Origin: Watersipora subatra
Lineage: Eukaryota > Bryozoa > Gymnolaemata > Cheilostomatida > Watersiporidae
Direction of reading: 5' to 3'
DNA length: 64,000 bases
Assembly (NCBI RefSeq): GCF_963576615.1
Contig: NC_088708.1
Span: 48,347,196 to 48,411,195 of the forward strand
Positions 36,212 through 59,522 of this stretch are shown here, piece after piece. A program made the translations under genes and the position numbers. The notes under the pieces were generated by a model that saw nothing but the letters and a program-made list of their open reading frames with translations, was not told the DNA's origin and ran no database searches. Every line of letters begins with the position of its first letter. Position 1 is the stretch's first letter.

Positions 36212-36927
36212 TATGTACTATTACCATGAAGCTAAAATAAGATTTTTGAACTGAAGCTGAAATGAATATACAATCTTGGCGATACAAATATGTTTCTTGT
36301 CTGAGTTACGGTACAACAGATGCGAAGTGAACAGTGTCGGTTTAATACCGTTATTTTATTAAGCAGAGAGCGACAATAAAATTTTACAAATTTAGCGTAC
36401 AATCACCAAGCAACAGCTAAGATGTAGAAGATACCCCAATTTGCTGGTTTACGCGCAGTATAAGAATCCATAAGTCAGTGCAACTATCATAGAAGCGCTT
36501 GGCTAGTGGCTTTCTAGACGTCAATGTTGTTTATGACCGTAGCTGGGCTTTACATTGTCAAGTTAAATCTATAGGTATTCGCATTTTATGTAACTCGTAA
36601 CTCAGGCTACGCGTGTTCGGTACGGCTTTCACAAAAAGTGATAACAATTTGAAGGTGTCTGCGTTTTAACTAGCTGTGAAGTGTTGAACAACGAAAATTT
36701 ATAGAGCAATTGTTGAATCGCTGTCTTATTTGTTATGATGAATGTTGTGAAATACTTCTAGAAATATTAAGTTTGTGATAACGCATTTAGACAGTGTGGC
36801 GACGCAAAGCAGGTTGTTACTTTGCGACAATTCGACTGAGTCCAATTATTTTTGTTCTTATGGGTTGTGCCTAGAGTCCCCATTACATTGCAGTTATGTG
36901 ATGAAATTATGTCCAAAGTTGATGGCA

Positions 36928-37070
36928 TAATAAGTTTTCAAAAAGAAAGTTTAATAAGTTTTCAAAAAGAAAGTTTAATAAGTTTTCAAAAAGAAAGTTT
37001 AATAAGTTTTCAAAAAGAAAGTTTAATAAGTTTTCAAAAAGAAAGTTTACTAAGTTTTCAAAAAGAAAGT
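36928..37070. repeat. 24-bp minisatellite (ATAAGTTTTCAAAAAGAAAG...)
   Basis: Six near-identical 24-bp units. Read in one plus frame they give an ISFQKESL repeat inside an 81-codon frame (36852-37097). No splice or similarity evidence makes that a gene. Confidence 0.95.
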
Positions 37071-37779
37071 ATGCATTTTCACTACAGATATTATTAAACT
37101 TTGATTAGTGTATTTTTTAGGAACATTGTCTGATAATTTGTTCATTACAACTGAAACTACCCCGCCCTTTTGTTTGTTTGATTTAGGATATTTAGTTGAT
37201 ACTGTAGTTTTTCAATCAATGATTTTCGGTGTTTGAACATACTATTCTGACGTGTATGCTATATGCTTTGCAACACTTACAGTACATAGGAATATATAGG
37301 CCTACACTATAGATATACACCCGACTTGCGTATACGCCTTATATACACAAATGGATGATAAAAACCGCTAATTAGAACAATTATAGGGCGAGCCATATGC
37401 TATGACAGGCTCAGAAGGCATTGCAAGAAAACAAAAAATAAGGATGATAATAGATCATTACATAGTTTTACAACAAATATGCAATAACCAACAAGTTTTA
37501 GATCTTTTCCATTCACTTTTACAAATACAACTTTAGTGTACCTGCTTATTGGCTGTAAACACTTCATGCTCACCCTATGAAGTCTTCACTGAATTTGATA
37601 AACTATGATACTAAACTGCATAGAGTGTTCCTACAAGATGAGTTGTTTTCTTGACTTGAAAACGCATGAGTGTCTCTCTCACCAACAAGTCTGCTGCGCC
37701 CAGTGCAGTCTCTAACTTCCTTGAAGAAGCACAATCTATAAGACTACACAAAGACTGTAATCTTTTAAACTGAGTCTTT

Positions 37780-38019
37780 TTGCAGTCATGGTTGGTTGCT
37801 AACAAGGAATCAAAAAAGCTGCAAAAGCCTCTCCATATTATGAGTGATTTCTTTCAAGACAAACTTCGCAACGTGCTGCTACACAACAATCTAAACACTG
37901 GTCAGTTGCCATCTGTCCTCCTTCAAGAACACTTTGCCTTCATGCTGCTAAATGTCTTTGAAATACTTGCTGACTCCACTGCGATCTCAATAGCAGACTG
38001 CAATGAGGCGCATATTTAA
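37780..38019 (+). pseudogene. Unidentified protein-like reading frame
   Basis: A 79-codon frame of balanced, amphipathic composition (contains LRNVLLHNNLNTGQLPSVLL) starts after a good acceptor-like TTTTTGCAG (37776-37784). It is continuous, through one TGA, with a further protein-like stretch from ATG 37668. I do not recognise the family. It could be an old exon, a decayed retrogene or chance. There is no paired donor and no start in context. Confidence 0.2.
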
Positions 38020-38927
38020 GCAAACTTCAGCAGTAGGTTCTGTCATGTTCACCCAATGGTTCCTTTCACAATTTTTGACTTGCACCATAGCCTGTAGTTT
38101 TTCACAATAGCTATCACTTTGTGCAAGGATATTGTTTTTTTGACTATTTTTGTTTATTTCAAAAGTATAGAATCTTATTTTAAAATTTTCATTAAAAGTA
38201 TTTTCTATGACTTTATGAAAACAATTGTCCAACTGCACCTGTACACCTGATGCGATGAGCACCATTTCTGAAACTCAAACCAAAAGTAACCAACTGATTA
38301 TGCAGTACTCATTAATTGGTTAACTAGGAAGCATTGTGGATGCTATTAACTAAGTAGTATTATTTTCAACCTGTTCATACCTGATAAAAAAGTAGTGCTA
38401 TTGGAAAATCTAGGTCTTCGTTGTGTACAATGTTCCGGCATAAAGATAAGACCACAAGCTGAGTAAATCAATAATAAACAGCACCGTGTATGAGCATTAT
38501 AGGAAAGGCAACACTATTTATAATCATTCCTAAATTACATTGCTAAGGACCAAAGAGGAAAGCAGTTCAAATTCATTTTGTTTGAAGCTGTTATATAAAG
38601 TAGCAGTTTCTAACTGTTAGTTTAGGGCACTTTGACTTTGCTAGTTTTGCTGTTTCCTATTGAATGAATTGAATAAATTTTTTTAAGTATTGGCATGCAG
38701 TTTTAGTTACTACAAGAATTCCTATAACTTAACCCCAAACATCATAAATGTGGGCGACCAAGTTAGCAAAACACAGCACTCTCCTCCAACAATAAGAGTT
38801 GTTACTTCAATTGCCTGTTTGTGTTATTTTGTGACATGTATGTGACCTAATGTTTTAGTTTGTACAAGAAAGATTTGGAACTGAACCAGTTTACTCTTTG
38901 TTTCTCATGTACATAATTTAAAAGCAA

Positions 38928-39293
38928 ATGAGGTTGGTTTTTTCAAAACTCCTTGAACAGTGTGTTTTATCTAATTACCTTGCTGGATTTTCCTTATTTA
39001 AACTGAAACAAAAAGGTTGCATTACTGACTGGAATACTTATTTATTTAAAAATAACTTTTTCATGTGTTGTTTTCGCTGTCAAACCAACAATTATGAAGA
39101 ATTGCAGCAATATGGTTCTACTGACATATTGTTATGCATGATTTTAATTGATGCATTAAACTCAAAATTCAAAAACAATGTTTTAAGGCTCTTTGGTAGT
39201 CGAAATTCGTTCACCAGTTATTTTTATGAGCTTTTATTTCACATGAGGTACTTATCTTTTGATGAAGCCACAACCGATTACTTCTACTTTTGA
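38928..39293 (+). pseudogene. Unidentified 121-codon reading frame
   Basis: An ATG-to-stop frame rich in Phe, Leu, Cys and Asn, typical of AT-rich non-coding DNA. It ends 42 bp before the ETFRF1 start codon. Its length is somewhat above that of neighbouring chance frames, but no domain is recognised. Confidence 0.15.
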
Positions 39294-39335
39294 TCTAGCA
39301 AACTAACTGTATTCATGTTTTGTAGGACATTGATT

Positions 39336-39449
39336 ATGGCAAGGCGTGCAGAAGTGATTCAGTTATATAAAAATGTAGGTAATAATTACACTTAAACCAC
39401 AATAGTTCATTACAATTGATATGTATTGTATTATATTACAATACATATA

Positions 39450-39505
<56 letters not shown>

Positions 39506-41816
39506 TGTAATGAATAGGCTTTATTTTCAACTTGTTTCCATTACTAGAAGTATGTAATTTTTATTTTAGAACACACTTATACAAAGTTCTGAAGACCATA
39601 TTTTTATAATGCGCCGGCGTTGATTTATTCATGTCGCATCAGGGATTACGTGTTTGTCACAATTTCCATTTCCATAACATTTCCATAATTCATTTCCATA
39701 TTATTTCCGTTTCCATAACATTTCCATAATTTATTTCCATATTATTTCCATTTCCATAACATTTCCATAATTCATTTCCATATTATTTCCATAACCTTTC
39801 CATAATTCATTTCCATAGTTTTTTCCATTTCCATAACATTTCCATAATTTATTTCCATATTATTTCCATAACATTTCCATAATTTATTTCCATATTATTT
39901 CCATTTCCATAATTCATTTCCATATTATTTCCATTTCCATAATTTATTTCCATATTATTTCCATTTCCATAACATTTCCATAATTCATTTTTATATAGTT
40001 TTTCCATTTCCATAACATTTCCATAATTTATTTTCATATTATTTCCATTTCCATAACATTTCCATAATTTATTTCCATATTATTTCCATTTCCATAATTC
40101 ATATCCATATTATTTCCATTTCCACAACATTTCCATATTTCTAAAATAAAATTTCCATATCCATTTCCATAAAATTATGGAAATATTTATGTTTATGGAA
40201 ATGGATATGGAAAAGTAAACATTTCCATAATATGTTTAGCGATCCCTGTGTCGCATCCTTATTCTGGTCATCATATAGCATAATGTTATGTCTGAAGATT
40301 AGATGGTCCTTTATACATAGTACTGTTCTTGATACAAATTTTTGTCAGTACCAACCTGAATGGGTAGTAAATTACTGACAGAAATTCAACTCACATTCAA
40401 TGATAACTATGCGCGTTGGTTTTTACCTGAGAATATTTTTAACTTAACCAATTCACAGCTACAGTTAGCTCTTGTAACGTGAAGTAAATACCAAATAATA
40501 AAATGTTCATCTACCACCTTTACTTTTTAAAGTCGGATATAGTGAACCAATCAGCTGTGTGCATTTTATCTACACTGAAGGAGATATAGTCACGTACAAG
40601 GCCGGTGAAGCCGAATGTCTAAATTAGTGTTTGCCTGCTTCTTAATAATTTAAGATCAGTTGGCCTGATGTCTGTTCAGCCAACCAGCAGTTTTTATTCT
40701 CAACTTAGCCTCGACGTATTTTCCATAGAAATTTACTACTTTTATAAGCTAATGTTCTGTTCGACTCTGATTAGCACCGATTTGCAATATGTATTGCGGG
40801 TTTTTTTTGGCCTAATAGAGAAAAATAGGCCTATAATGACTTGGCCATCCAGCAGTTCTTATTCTCAAATGAACCTGATATCGTCCACTCGCCCCGGACC
40901 AGTCTGCGGGCTCTCTAACATCTCCTAACACACTTAAACGCATATGTAGAGGTTTATTATTTTTAAGCTCTACTCTTCTGTTAGTCTCTGATTAGCACCC
41001 AATTACAATATGCATTTCATTTGTTTCTTATCTTAGCCTTATAGTAACAGTAATATCAATTGTACCACAAACACCTTCATCCAATCTCACTACTGCTTAA
41101 ACTCACACATAAGTCTCCTTCAAATGTCTGAAAGTTCTATCTGCGGCGTATGCCTGGTTTTAAATGAGTTGTTTATGAAGCTGTAAACAAACAAGTCTTT
41201 GTACTATTGTGTTTCTTGTCTTACTAGTATGTTGGACTTTTCTGAAAAGAGCATTTGTATGGTTGTTGTCTTCTCTTTGGCTCTGCGCAGTTTGCTTACT
41301 CATCATAGTGCAAATAATGCAAAGTACATGAACAACACATGAATTCTATTGAGTAGGGCAGCTATTTTAGTCTTCACTCTATGAACTAAATGCAATTTTA
41401 TGTAACTTGGCAATCACAGTGACACTTAATGTTTTTTATATATCTCTTCTGCTTAGCACATCTCTTGGTTTTGTTCAGTTGTCTGGTGTTCTAGTTTCTG
41501 ATTAAATTAAAATGTGTCTATAGGGTTGTTAAATGTTTATGCTAATTTGTGTATATTTCAGCTGCTGTACATGGGAAGAGAATACCCTGCTGGTTACACA
41601 TACTTTAGAGATAGATTAAAGGCATCCTTCTCAAAGAATAAAGATGTATCTGATCCAGAACAGATTGATGCTTTGTTAGCCAGAGGGGAATTTGTCACAA
41701 AGGAGATTGAAGCTCTTTATATGCTGAGGAAATATCGAACACTAAAGAAACGCTATTATGAGGAAGATAATACAGAAAAGGAGAGGTTTAAGAAACTGGA
41801 ACAAATTGACAAATAA
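39336..41816 (+). CDS. ETFRF1: ETFRF1 (LYRM5), electron-transfer flavoprotein regulatory factor
   Basis: A small mitochondrial LYR-family protein that in mammals binds the electron-transfer flavoprotein and modulates its FAD and activity. Two coding exons, 39336-39374 and 41562-41816, join in phase 0 and give 97 aa, close to the vertebrate length. The N-terminus [13 protein letters not shown] joins [11 protein letters not shown]. The LYR tripeptide is LYK, as in vertebrate ETFRF1. [19 protein letters not shown] is the family's helical core and basic segment. A longer charged tail ([18 protein letters not shown]) extends beyond the vertebrate end. The 2.2 kb intron contains a TA palindrome, a hAT-type MITE and a 190-bp duplication. 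It is head-to-head with DNAI7. Confidence 0.93.
39433..39513. repeat. (TA)n palindrome
   Basis: About 26 AT dinucleotides are enclosed by inverted ATTACAATACATA and TATGTATTGTAAT, so the whole 80 bp can form one hairpin. It lies in the ETFRF1 intron. Confidence 0.9.
39640..40248. mobile_element. hAT-type MITE filled with a TTTCCAT satellite
   Basis: The ends are CAGGGAT and its complement ATCCCTG. An exact 8-bp direct repeat TGTCGCAT flanks them (39632-39639, 40249-40256). That size of duplication and this end sequence fit hAT MITEs. Nearly all of the interior is a degenerate array of TTTCCATAATTTATTTCCATATTA-type units. Near the right end, 40155-40216 forms a hairpin with 22-bp perfect arms made of the same motif. 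Confidence 0.8.
40670..41045. repeat. About 190-bp diverged tandem duplication
   Basis: The order CCAGCAGTTTTTATTCTCAA, then CTCTGATTAGCACC, then TTAGCC occurs twice in tandem (40670-40850, 40850-41045) with many differences. Intronic in ETFRF1. Confidence 0.55.
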
Positions 41817-43746
41817 CCATTTTTTCATTTTTTTAGACATTCACCAGTTTATTATTATTATTATTGTAACCATGCTGTTTATTTATTAGCTAACCGCATT
41901 TCCATAAATATTGTACCAAATGTAAATGGACAATGAGTTTTTTAAGATAGTGCCTTAATATTTAAATGAAGCTATTAAAACTCCATTACCATTTTTATTA
42001 GGAGCTGTCATGCAGCACCTACCATTATGATAGCTGATATGGCAGCAACTCATGGACAAAAGAAGCCTCTTGAGCAGTTCTAGCTTTGTTGGCTGTTGAT
42101 AAACTGATAAACTACACTATTTATATCAGATAGATGTACGCTACAATTAGAATCATAACAGTATTTTACTATACAATATAATAAGAAGCACATATCGGAG
42201 ACCAGCTTAAACAATAGATTACAATAATTACCCATCATTGTTATACAAACTTTTGACTTATGCATATTTTTCCCTTCAGTATGTTCGTCTGCATCTATGG
42301 TTATACACCAAGCTATTTTTATTTGTTTAGTGCATAGTTTACATGCACATTTTAATAATTTGTATGTAACACGTTTAGTGGTGCGATCTTCTGTAAATTA
42401 TGAAAATGAGCTGTAGTTTAGTCTTCCAAGTGTCCCGTTTCATTGCTCTCAGCTGTTTCGTGGATGGCAATGGCTAGTTAGAAAAGATTTGTCTGCTCTT
42501 TGGAGCAAGTTATACCACTATCATGTTTGCCTCTATTAATAGTCCCCTTCCATTTTCAAATTAAAATTTTTGGTGGTATCAAATTTTTATTTTACTTAAT
42601 TTCTATTTAATTGCAGTTATTAACCTAATAGTTTGTAAATAAATATGCAGTTTTCAAATAAAAATTATTCCGCGCCATACTCGTTTTCGACATCCGGTTG
42701 AAAAGTTGAGTTGTTTTATTTATTAATATATAGAGCTACCCCTCTTATTTTACGTTAGTGTTTACAGTTTTGGCTTCAGCGGTTAAAATATAACTAGTTA
42801 TAAGGCAATAGATGTTGGATAATAAAACTGGCATGGCTTTCAGTCTCACAGCAGAATTATTTCTGCTAACTTTTTCATGAGTGTTATGATGAAAAATATC
42901 TATATCAATTGATTGGATTGTCATGTGTGTTGCAGTTTTACGTCTGTGGGTTTGGACAATCAAATACCCATCATGTGGGCCGAATGAAAACTTTATTGCC
43001 AACGTTGCAATAGCTAACTATTATATAATAATGAAGACATAAACTCCAAAATGATTAGAGCAGTGGTTTTTGAACTTGTTTGTAGTACTGATACCCGCAA
43101 GTGGTAGAATACGTACACTCATCGAATTCATAAAATTCTAACGAAATAAAATATGCTACATTCGTCGAGCCCCTGAGCCTGCCTCACCGAAACCTTATGT
43201 TTCGAACGAACACAGGTTGCAAACCATCAACTGAGTGTTAGTAAAGAGTGTGCGTACCTTATTCTTAAATTTGACACGTTTTTGATTCAGTCTACGATTA
43301 ATGATGTTTACCTTTAGAGTAAGGAAAAGTGCTCACTTGATGGCTAGCTGTTAGCCTTAATTGGTGTAGAACCAAGGTCGTAGAAGCTGCATGTTACGTC
43401 TCATAGATAACGGCTATCTTTCATACAAAAGAAAATTTAAGTGATGTGAAATTATTGTTTATTCATCATGCATGTAGTGTCTGCCACCTTTATGCTGTTT
43501 AGAATGGGAAGTTTGATACAATCATGAACTAGATGAGCTTGGTAAAATAATAGTTCTAGTACTAGCAACAGATTATAGGCTTCACACAGTGAAAATTGTT
43601 ATTGAAGCTCCTCAAACTAAAACTAAGCCAATCAGTGGCAGCAAATTGAGGCAACCTTCAAGTTATCGATTTAAAAATTTAGTTTTAAATCAGATTCGCG
43701 AAGCAACACCATACTGTCTCTAATATAGGCCTACTGTATATTTTAC
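41817..43746. other. ETFRF1-U2AF2 intergenic region, first part
   Basis: AT-rich DNA after the ETFRF1 stop, with ATTAAA-like poly(A) candidates near 41976. I see no gene in 41817-43746. An 85-codon minus-strand frame at 42745-43002 has no recognisable domain. Confidence 0.5.
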
Positions 43747-43748
43747 TA

Positions 43749-45143
43749 CAGTAGTGTGCAAAATTATGGCAACCCCTTTGTAAATTGTTGACTGATAGCA
43801 TCTCTTGTTTCATATCTCATCTCAAACTAGCCTAATTCCTTACATCTATATATCATTTTGAAGCTAAAGGTATGATCTTTCCATGTAGGCCTAATTTGGT
43901 GAAATTATTTGTTTCATTGTTTACAAAAAGCTAGTGCTTAATTTGCTTCTAATTTCTAAACTCACTTTAAACTTTTTACTCACTTAATCACCCCGAACGG
44001 AGTCTTTGGAGTATTCTAATCTGCTCAATGTTGTACAGAATGTTGAAAAAGTAAGAAATTTATTAAGAATGCAAAACTATCTCAAAACTTTAAAATTCAT
44101 CACAACAATGACTAGTTGGCTATAAAAGTCGGCTCACAATGACCAGCGAAATCATTTTAAAATTCTATCACAACATGAAGTTGACCGATGAAAAGAGAGC
44201 TGTAATCATTCCCCTTCACCAGTAATGGAAATCAAACAAGCAGATTGCTAAAGAGGTTCAATGTTCCATGATAGGTGTTGCTGACACTGTCAACAGATGG
44301 AAGTCGACAGGCACGACAGATGACCGTAAAGGCAGAGGGAGAAAATGCAAAAGCTCTACCAGAGACGACGGCATTTTGGTGCGACTTTCACTTTCTGACA
44401 GAAAGAAAAACAGCACTGACCTGCGACGAAAGTGGAGGGAGTCTACTGGAGTAGAAGCCTCACCCTCATTAGTGAGGAGAAAACTGGTTGAAAATGGATT
44501 AGGAGGATGTAAGGCAAGACGAAAGACACTGCTGTCAGAAAAACAGAGGAAGAAACGTTTGGCATGGGCCGAGAACAGTAGCATAACGTACTTTTCAGTG
44601 ACAAAAACTTTTCATTTATGGAAAAAAGTGGGCATGGAAATTAGCAAGCGCAAACCTACTAGCAAAAGAGAACTGATTGAAAAGATTATTGAGGCCTGGC
44701 ATCACATAGTGACACCTGAACAAACTTGAAAGCATGTTGACAGCATGCCAAAACGGTGTCGCGCTGTCATCAGAAATAAAAGGCTGGCCAAGAAAGTACT
44801 AGAGCCCAACCTTAAACCCAACGGCCCTTTTCAGGGCCATCATCACTTGTACCAAGAGTTCAGTTTGTAAGTTTTCCTCAATTGAGCAATGTTCGATGCT
44901 AAACCATTTCGACCACATTCACTATAGCGACAAGTTTTCCACCATTAGAAATATTTTTTTCAGTTATAAAAAAGCAGTTGAAATGAGCCAAAATTCAAAT
45001 GCATCTTTGAATTGCACACAAATTTTTGAGCAAAATGATGTATAGCATTGCTCAGTTCCCTTGATTTTAAGCACAAAAATCACCAATGAAACGTGACGCT
45101 TGTCATATTGTGCAGGTGGTTGCCATAATTGTTCACAGCACTG
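43749..45143 (+). mobile_element. Tc1-type transposon, internally deleted (1.4 kb)
   Basis: Inverted ends (CAGTAGTGTGCAAAATTATG left, inward CAGTGCTGTGAACAATTATG right) are flanked by TA (43747-43748, 45144-45145). A transposase remnant runs from ATG 44175 with a stop at codon 17. It then shows the Tc1 helix-turn-helix region and GRGRK hook, then SPSLVRRKLVENGL and QRKKRLAW. After about 44600 it frameshifts, and the central catalytic part is missing. The sequence resumes with the C-terminal helix (KRELIEKIIEAWHHI). It cannot be autonomous. It lies about 120 bp upstream of U2AF2 exon 1. Confidence 0.85.
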
Positions 45144-45266
45144 TAGTGGAACACTAATTCAATGCAGTTACTTGGTGGTCGTTGCTTTATTTGTGTCTTT
45201 GCTTTTATAGAAGTACATATCAGGTACAAGTACGGGTAAAAGAAGTTGAAAGTAACACAGTTGACA

Positions 45267-58830
<13,564 letters not shown>

Positions 58831-58982
58831 AGAGCCCCTACATCGCTTTCTGCTACCTAACTTGTAATATAGTCATTTTGATTGTCTGATGACATGTATT
58901 CTGTTTGTGAACTTTTGCAATATGCATTTTCATTGAGTCATGTGCTTGTCTATTGTTATCTAATTCGAGCTGAGATATTAAT

Positions 58983-58998
58983 AATAAATGTAAATAAA
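58983..58998 (+). terminator. U2AF2 polyadenylation signals
   Basis: AATAAA at 58983-58988 and again at 58993-58998, about 155 bp after the stop codon. Confidence 0.65.
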
Positions 58999-59522
58999 AT
59001 ATTATATGGTGCTTGAATTAAAAAAGGATGCTGGGGAGACAATCCGTGTTGCCAGTGTAAAGAAAGCAAGTTGAAACATGGTACTATCAGATCATTTCCA
59101 TTAATATTTTATGCAAGAATATCATAAATGTTTTAGAAACCCATGAAAGGAATGATTGTGTGCTTGTCACAGCAGTCTTGAAACTGATTAAAATATTTAG
59201 CAAAGATATACTTTTGAAAAATAGGAAATTGCAAAACCGTCTAAAAGGATTTAAGAAAAATATATAACAGAACATACCAGTTGCCTGTTTACTAATTATG
59301 ATTGCTAAACGACGCTGATTGATGAGATATCTGAAGACTACTTGAGAGCAATATGGCACACACTCTTTAAACCTTGAGATTGCAATTCATATGTAAGTAC
59401 GTATGTAGTCATTGAGGTAAGTTTGATTAATATAGACTATTTAAAGCAAGGTCACATACGGGTCATGGAATAGGTAGTTGCACAACGAATAAACTTGTCT
59501 CCCGCTATAGTATAGAGTTAAA

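Larger units (their letters stand above)
36212..39335. promoter_or_regulatory. Divergent DNAI7-ETFRF1 intergenic/promoter region
   Basis: The interval separates two head-to-head genes, so it should contain both promoters and non-coding first exons. GC content is visibly higher around 36400-36680. A 24-bp minisatellite lies at 36928-37070. An acceptor-like TTTTGTAG ends at 39325, ten bases before the ETFRF1 ATG, implying an upstream 5' UTR exon. The exact promoter cannot be placed from sequence alone. Two unexplained reading frames are listed separately. Confidence 0.5.

Noticed and set aside
36304..36316. RFX X-box (GTTACGGTACAAC) in the DNAI7 promoter region
   Set aside because: It resembles the half-sites of an X-box, as expected for a ciliary gene, but spacing and central bases deviate, and one weak match in 3 kb is not significant.
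42745..43002. 85-codon minus-strand frame between ETFRF1 and U2AF2
   Set aside because: No recognised motif and no splice or poly(A) context. Its length is reachable by chance in this sequence.
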